Shown piece by piece: positions 59,929 to 64,000 of a stretch of DNA of 64,000 nt. Every line of letters starts with the position of its first letter. The stretch's first letter is position 1. A program made the position numbers and the translations under genes. Below the pieces are notes generated by a model that was given only the letters and a program-made list of their open reading frames with translations, was not told the origin of the DNA and ran no database searches. Origin of the DNA: Lepidurus packardi (taxonomy: Eukaryota; Arthropoda; Branchiopoda; Notostraca; Triopsidae); assembly GCA_023053545.1 (NCBI GenBank), contig JAKZAN010000002.1, forward strand, positions 9,172,790 through 9,236,789, read 5' to 3'.

Positions 59929-62009
59929 ATGGCGACGGTGTGGCTGCAGAAAGTCGTGGAGGACTACCATGATATCATGGAGAACCAAACTGGTGAGTTG
60001 ATTAGCCTTCTTTATAATACTTCGATTTGGGGATTATGGGTTCAAGTATGGTAGGCCACAATCTTAAGAATTTGTGAAATTGCTTGAGGCCCACAGGTCT
60101 ACCTTTTTCGGGCCTCAATCAAAGATCGTAAGCATGACTTCCGTGTTGCCTGGAATTCGCATGCCGTTGCACGCTTTTGGGGTTTTCTGCAAACTCTAGC
60201 TTCTTTGGATAGTAAATACGGTATCTCAAGGTCTGCATTTGCCTACGTGGCGTACGTGTATTTTTTTAAAAGTAATTACACTCACTTGGCAAGGATGTCA
60301 TGTCGGACAAAGACGGGTTTTTTTATATTCCAAAGCGCTGTGTCTGGCTCAAGTATGGAACATATTTGTGATGGGAATTTTTCTTAGGGGTCCAGTCCCA
60401 GCTATAGTAAATTTAACCTAGAAAAGAATCTCCTTACTTCTGAAACCGGTTTCTGTAAGGTTCATAGACTCCCGTTACTTTGGGTTCCACGCGTGATTTG
60501 GCTCCAGGTAAAAAGGTACGACAGAGCTTTAAGGGTTTTAAAGCCCGAAACTCGCAAGTTCAACATGGAAAGGTGAATGCTATTTATTTAGGTACAGCCT
60601 CAATTTCGGGCTCACGAATCTTTGATGGATGCTAGGAACCATAGGATCCTGTGGGCATTTTAAATTTGCATGTCATGGGTAAACAGAGAGAAATCTTCAA
60701 TTGCTACTCGCCAACGGTTTAGCTTCTTAAACAAACGAACACCGTAACTGAACGCAAAGATCATTGCACTTTATGCATTGGATTGACTTTAGAACCAGTT
60801 TTTTCACCTCGGAATATTTGTGCGCGTCTTTCCACTATTTTTTTTATTGAATTTCCGTCGTATGCACGGTTTGCGTCTAGACTTAGGGTTTGGCGCTAAA
60901 CATAGCTGGCGCCACGTGACGAGTTACGGAGATTCAAAATGTTGAACACATTTTCAATTCAAACCATGTAACATGCTTCAATTGGTCAATTCAAACCATG
61001 TAACATGCTTCAATTGGTCAATTCAAACCATGTAACATGCTTTTAAAATAAGTTTTCTTGTTTGATTGTCTAGATCCCCGTGTAAATGGTTGGCCCTTGA
61101 TGCAATCGTTTCTCCCCACGGCCCTGGCCTGCACCGCCTACATATATTTCTCCAAGGTTTTGGGCCCCCGATTGATGAAGGATCGCAAACCTTTCGAGCT
61201 CCGAAACGTCCTCATTGCCTACAACGCATTCCAAGTCGTAGTCAGCGCATGGCTCGTATACCATGTAAGTATCCTATTCATTAGGTCAAACAAGCTCTAT
61301 TAATTTTCTGGTGCTTTTAAAGGGTTTGTACTACTGGTTTTTCCGCTACAATCTATACTGCGAGCCGGTGGATTACTCTCCCACAGAAGATGCGACTTGG
61401 GTGGCCAAACTTTGCTGGGTATATTACTTCCTCAAGTTTACGGAATTTCTCGACACGGTGTTCTTCGTCATGCGTAAAAAGTTCGACCAAGTTACCAATT
61501 TGCATGTAATCCACCATGCAGTCATGCCGGCCACTTGTTGGTGGGGTATCAAATTCGCAGCAGGCGGTCATGCCACCTTCTTCGGTACGGTCAACACCTT
61601 CATCCACGTCATCATGTACTTCTACTACCTTATGGCCGCCATGGGACCCCAATACCAGAAGTACTTGTGGTGGAAGAAGTACCTCACCCTCATGCAAATG
61701 ATCCAATTCGTCGCCGTGTTCCTCCACTCTGCCCAAGTCCTCTTCAACGGCTGCCAATACCCGAAGCTCCTTGCCATTGTCCAAACCTCCCACGCGCTCA
61801 TGTTCTTGGGACTCTTCTCCAACTTTTACATCCAAGCGTACATTCGTGGCCGTCGTACCCCCAAGATCAAGGCCGGACATGACATCAACAGAAACGGCTA
61901 CAGCAACGGAGTCAACGGTTACACCAATGGCTATACGAATGGACACTGCAGTAACGGTATCCAAACAAACGGCCAAGCCAAAAGCAACGGAGTCAAAAAG
62001 ACCGACTAA
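59929..62009 (+). CDS. ELOVL very-long-chain fatty acid elongase (ELOVL1/4/7 type)
   Basis: Exons 59929-59992, 61074-61264 and 61323-62009 give 313 residues. ELOVL proteins are the condensing enzymes of fatty acid elongation in the ER membrane. Visible are DPRVNGWPLMQSFLP, LGPRLMKDRKPFELRNVLIA, KFTEFLDTVFFVMRKK, the catalytic histidine box in LHVIHHAVMP, NTFIHVIMYFYYLMAAMGP and QFVAVFLHSAQ: all the family's diagnostic boxes, in order, with about seven helices. The usual C-terminal KK retention signal is not terminal; the tail instead has NG repeats (NGYSNGVNGYTNGYTNG) and ends GVKKTD. The second half uses mostly C-ending codons, unlike other genes here, suggesting high expression. The subtype is not decidable by eye. 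The first intron (1.08 kb) contains a three-copy 32-base tandem repeat. Confidence 0.96.
60956..61042 (+). repeat. Three-copy 32-base tandem repeat in ELOVL intron 1
   Basis: AAACCATGTAACATGCTTCA starts at 60961, 60993 and 61025, giving a period of exactly 32 with near-perfect copies and ending just before the acceptor of exon 2. There are no variable spacers, so it is a minisatellite. Confidence 0.9.
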
Positions 62010-64000
62010 AAGAGAATGTTATGCAACTGCTCCAGAGATGCTCTTCGTGCAACTGCAAAAGAGAACTGTTAATTGAAGTACACAACCTTTTTAAGCTTCT
62101 TGCTCCTTAGATCCAAACACCGTGTACATAATTGCATTGACTCGAGCTCCCTTCCCCAAAAATTTCCAACCTATGATCGTAACCTGTAAATATAATTCCA
62201 AGAAATGAAAAAGACAAACGGGGAGGTAAGACAATGCTTCCTCCTTGAGCACGATGGTTGCTTCTATTTTTACTTGCCTTGAATTTTAAAAATGTTATTC
62301 AAATGACCGCAGGTGCCGCTCACTTTTCTTTTCTTTTTAAAAAAAATCTATTACGATACTTCTGTACTTTTTAAGAAAAAAACATCACTCTGTCCACCCG
62401 TGGCTTATTTAGGGGATTGAAACTCCCGAAACCTAAAATCCAATGGAAAAGGAAAGAAAACAAGGTGTTGGGCTATTTGAAGCTCGTAAGTTTTGCATTT
62501 AAAAAGAAAAATTGTTTGATACAAGTTGGCTCGAAATTATTTCCACACTAATTTATGTAAGCCCTGAAAATTCTAAAGACTCGTTAATAAAATCTGGGCG
62601 GAAAAGTCAATACAAAGAAACATTTTCTATTTAAATGTAAAGGAGCTCACGGACGTTTATCAAACGATTGTATTTCGACACAATACGAGAAACCCACAGA
62701 GTTCCGGATGTGACGACCGTCTTCAATTGTAAATGGTCCCATCTGGGGAATTTTACAACATCCGGTAAAGACCTGTACTATCGATCTGAACTTCCTTTAA
62801 TTGCCGTGAAGTAATTGCGCAATTCATAAAAGTACCAATTCTTCTTGCCGAAAGACTGGCTCAATGAGTACTATATATCCCGAAACTTGGCCTCCCCTCA
62901 CTAAAGTACCGCTATGGAGAACACTATACTTGTCACGACGTGAATTGGCGCTTTTGTCTGAGATAATTACTATTGTTAAGTGAGATGTCTCTTAATTATT
63001 AATTAATGACATACTTCATTTGTTCATTAGCCTTGTAAAAAAAGACCTGTCCCCCAGCTACACAGTACATGCGTCGAGGGTACGTATATTCCATAAAGTG
63101 TGCCAAATCAGTGTCACGTGATCTCGCATGGTCACAAAGTGACTAAGTTAACCTCGACCTGGATCTGGACCTTGACCCGTGAACAAACATTGTGAGATAT
63201 TTCCAAAGTGAGGGACCAAACTGAGGAGTCAGCTTACCACCAATGCGGGGCTTTCGAAACGCTTCGAGACACTTTTTATTTCTAGAATGTTGAGGGTATA
63301 AGGGAGGGTACAAACTCGTTTTTCGTTATTGCCTAGAATTTAATCCGGAAATTGCTCAAATGTTTCAGCAGAATACCGCCTCAAATTCCACGCAAGTAAA
63401 AATGTTCAAGAGTTCCTTACGCTTGCTTCATCCATTTTTTTCGTGCATCCCAATATGAATAGCATTTAGATTATAGAAACTACTCGGGTTTCTTGCTCCT
63501 GAGGATTGGAAAAACTGGATTTTGGTGCCCAAGAAGCGAAAGGCTATTTTGGAAGGGTGCCTCTTGGCTATGCAGTGGAGTTCGAATGTTCGCAGACTTT
63601 CATACATGAGCTTCCAAATGATCTTATTAGGCTAAATCGTAGCTAACGAGAATCAGAATAGAAAGCCCACAATCTACCCAGTCACCCCACGCCCCTTGGG
63701 CCAGCTCCACAATTGCTCCTCCTCGAAGTCATGATGACCACATGACCCATAGGCTCCTGGTAATGCCCCAACAGGTCAGCGAGGTCGAACCTCCGGGTTT
63801 TCCATCCAAGCTCATTTGACAGAAAGGCTCATACCTATTTTTATATAGGAAGGAGCAAAGGCCGCATTAGGTCATTCTCACAGTGTCTTTCAGCGCGAAA
63901 ACGTGTCTCTCTGAATACTACAGTCTTTCAGAGTTTGAAGCCTCTTGTTGCTTTTACCCCTTTCTTGCAAGGAGTTTCCTCCCCTAACCCCCCCCCCCCC
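62010..64000. other. Non-coding region downstream of ELOVL
   Basis: ELOVL 3' UTR and intergenic sequence; no coding frame of interest. The window ends in a run of 13 C at 63988-64000. Confidence 0.5.

Noticed and set aside
60956-61042. CRISPR-like array
   Set aside because: Three direct 32-base copies with no spacers in an animal intron; a minisatellite.
61353-61976. 207-codon frame antisense to ELOVL exon 3
   Set aside because: It mirrors the sense codons of a well-supported enzyme with C-ending codon bias; its Val/Asp/Glu-rich composition is that of an antisense shadow.

Overview
The window is animal nuclear DNA: multi-exon protein genes with short GT-AG introns (mostly about 40-100 bp), TATA boxes and AATAAA signals, and no operons. 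The gene set (a Shark SH2-ankyrin-SH2 tyrosine kinase, an Eiger-like TNF ligand, and an Ada2a/Rpb4 locus sharing its first exon as in insects) points to an arthropod. I cannot name the species; a non-model arthropod, perhaps a crustacean, fits best. All exon boundaries were placed by hand from splice sites, reading-frame phase and remembered family alignments. The exon sums of every gene I closed are divisible by three.

Layout: 1-2484 (+) 3' end of WDR44, whose 1.9 kb intron holds a complete minus-strand GT8 glycosyltransferase-like gene (143-1420) lacking the DXD motif. 3186-7322 (+) EFTUD2/Snu114, the U5 snRNP GTPase, complete in 11 exons. 7790-12586 (-) PDE9-type cGMP phosphodiesterase, 5' end not found. 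12.6-17.8 kb has no recognisable gene. 17.9-22.3 kb is a candidate mobile unit with one intact gene for a three-OB-fold RPA-like protein, a duplicated TATA promoter and short inverted termini. 22891-25060 (+) is the Ada2a/Rpb4 double gene. 25854-29374 (+) GPR155 (PIN-like transporter domain plus DEP). 29865-33615 (+) Shark kinase, convergent with 33802-36047 (-) an ankyrin/SOCS-box protein. 36.0-40.1 kb is repeat-rich, with two perfect fold-back elements and a tRNA-like sequence. 40121-42326 (+) SLC7-type amino acid transporter; 42819-43473 (+) TMIE; 43611-44427 (-) NIP7; 45339-51159 (-) TNF ligand with large introns. 51.2-59.9 kb is mostly non-coding and includes a 200 bp AT-rich hairpin element. 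59929-62009 (+) is an ELOVL fatty acid elongase; the remainder is non-coding.

Most genes are unrelated housekeeping or signalling genes that happen to be neighbours. The real functional coupling is at Ada2a/Rpb4, where one promoter and first exon serve a SAGA/ATAC-type adaptor and a Pol II subunit. The most interesting items are that locus, the nested pseudo-glycosyltransferase, the RPA-like single-gene element and the family of fold-back elements.
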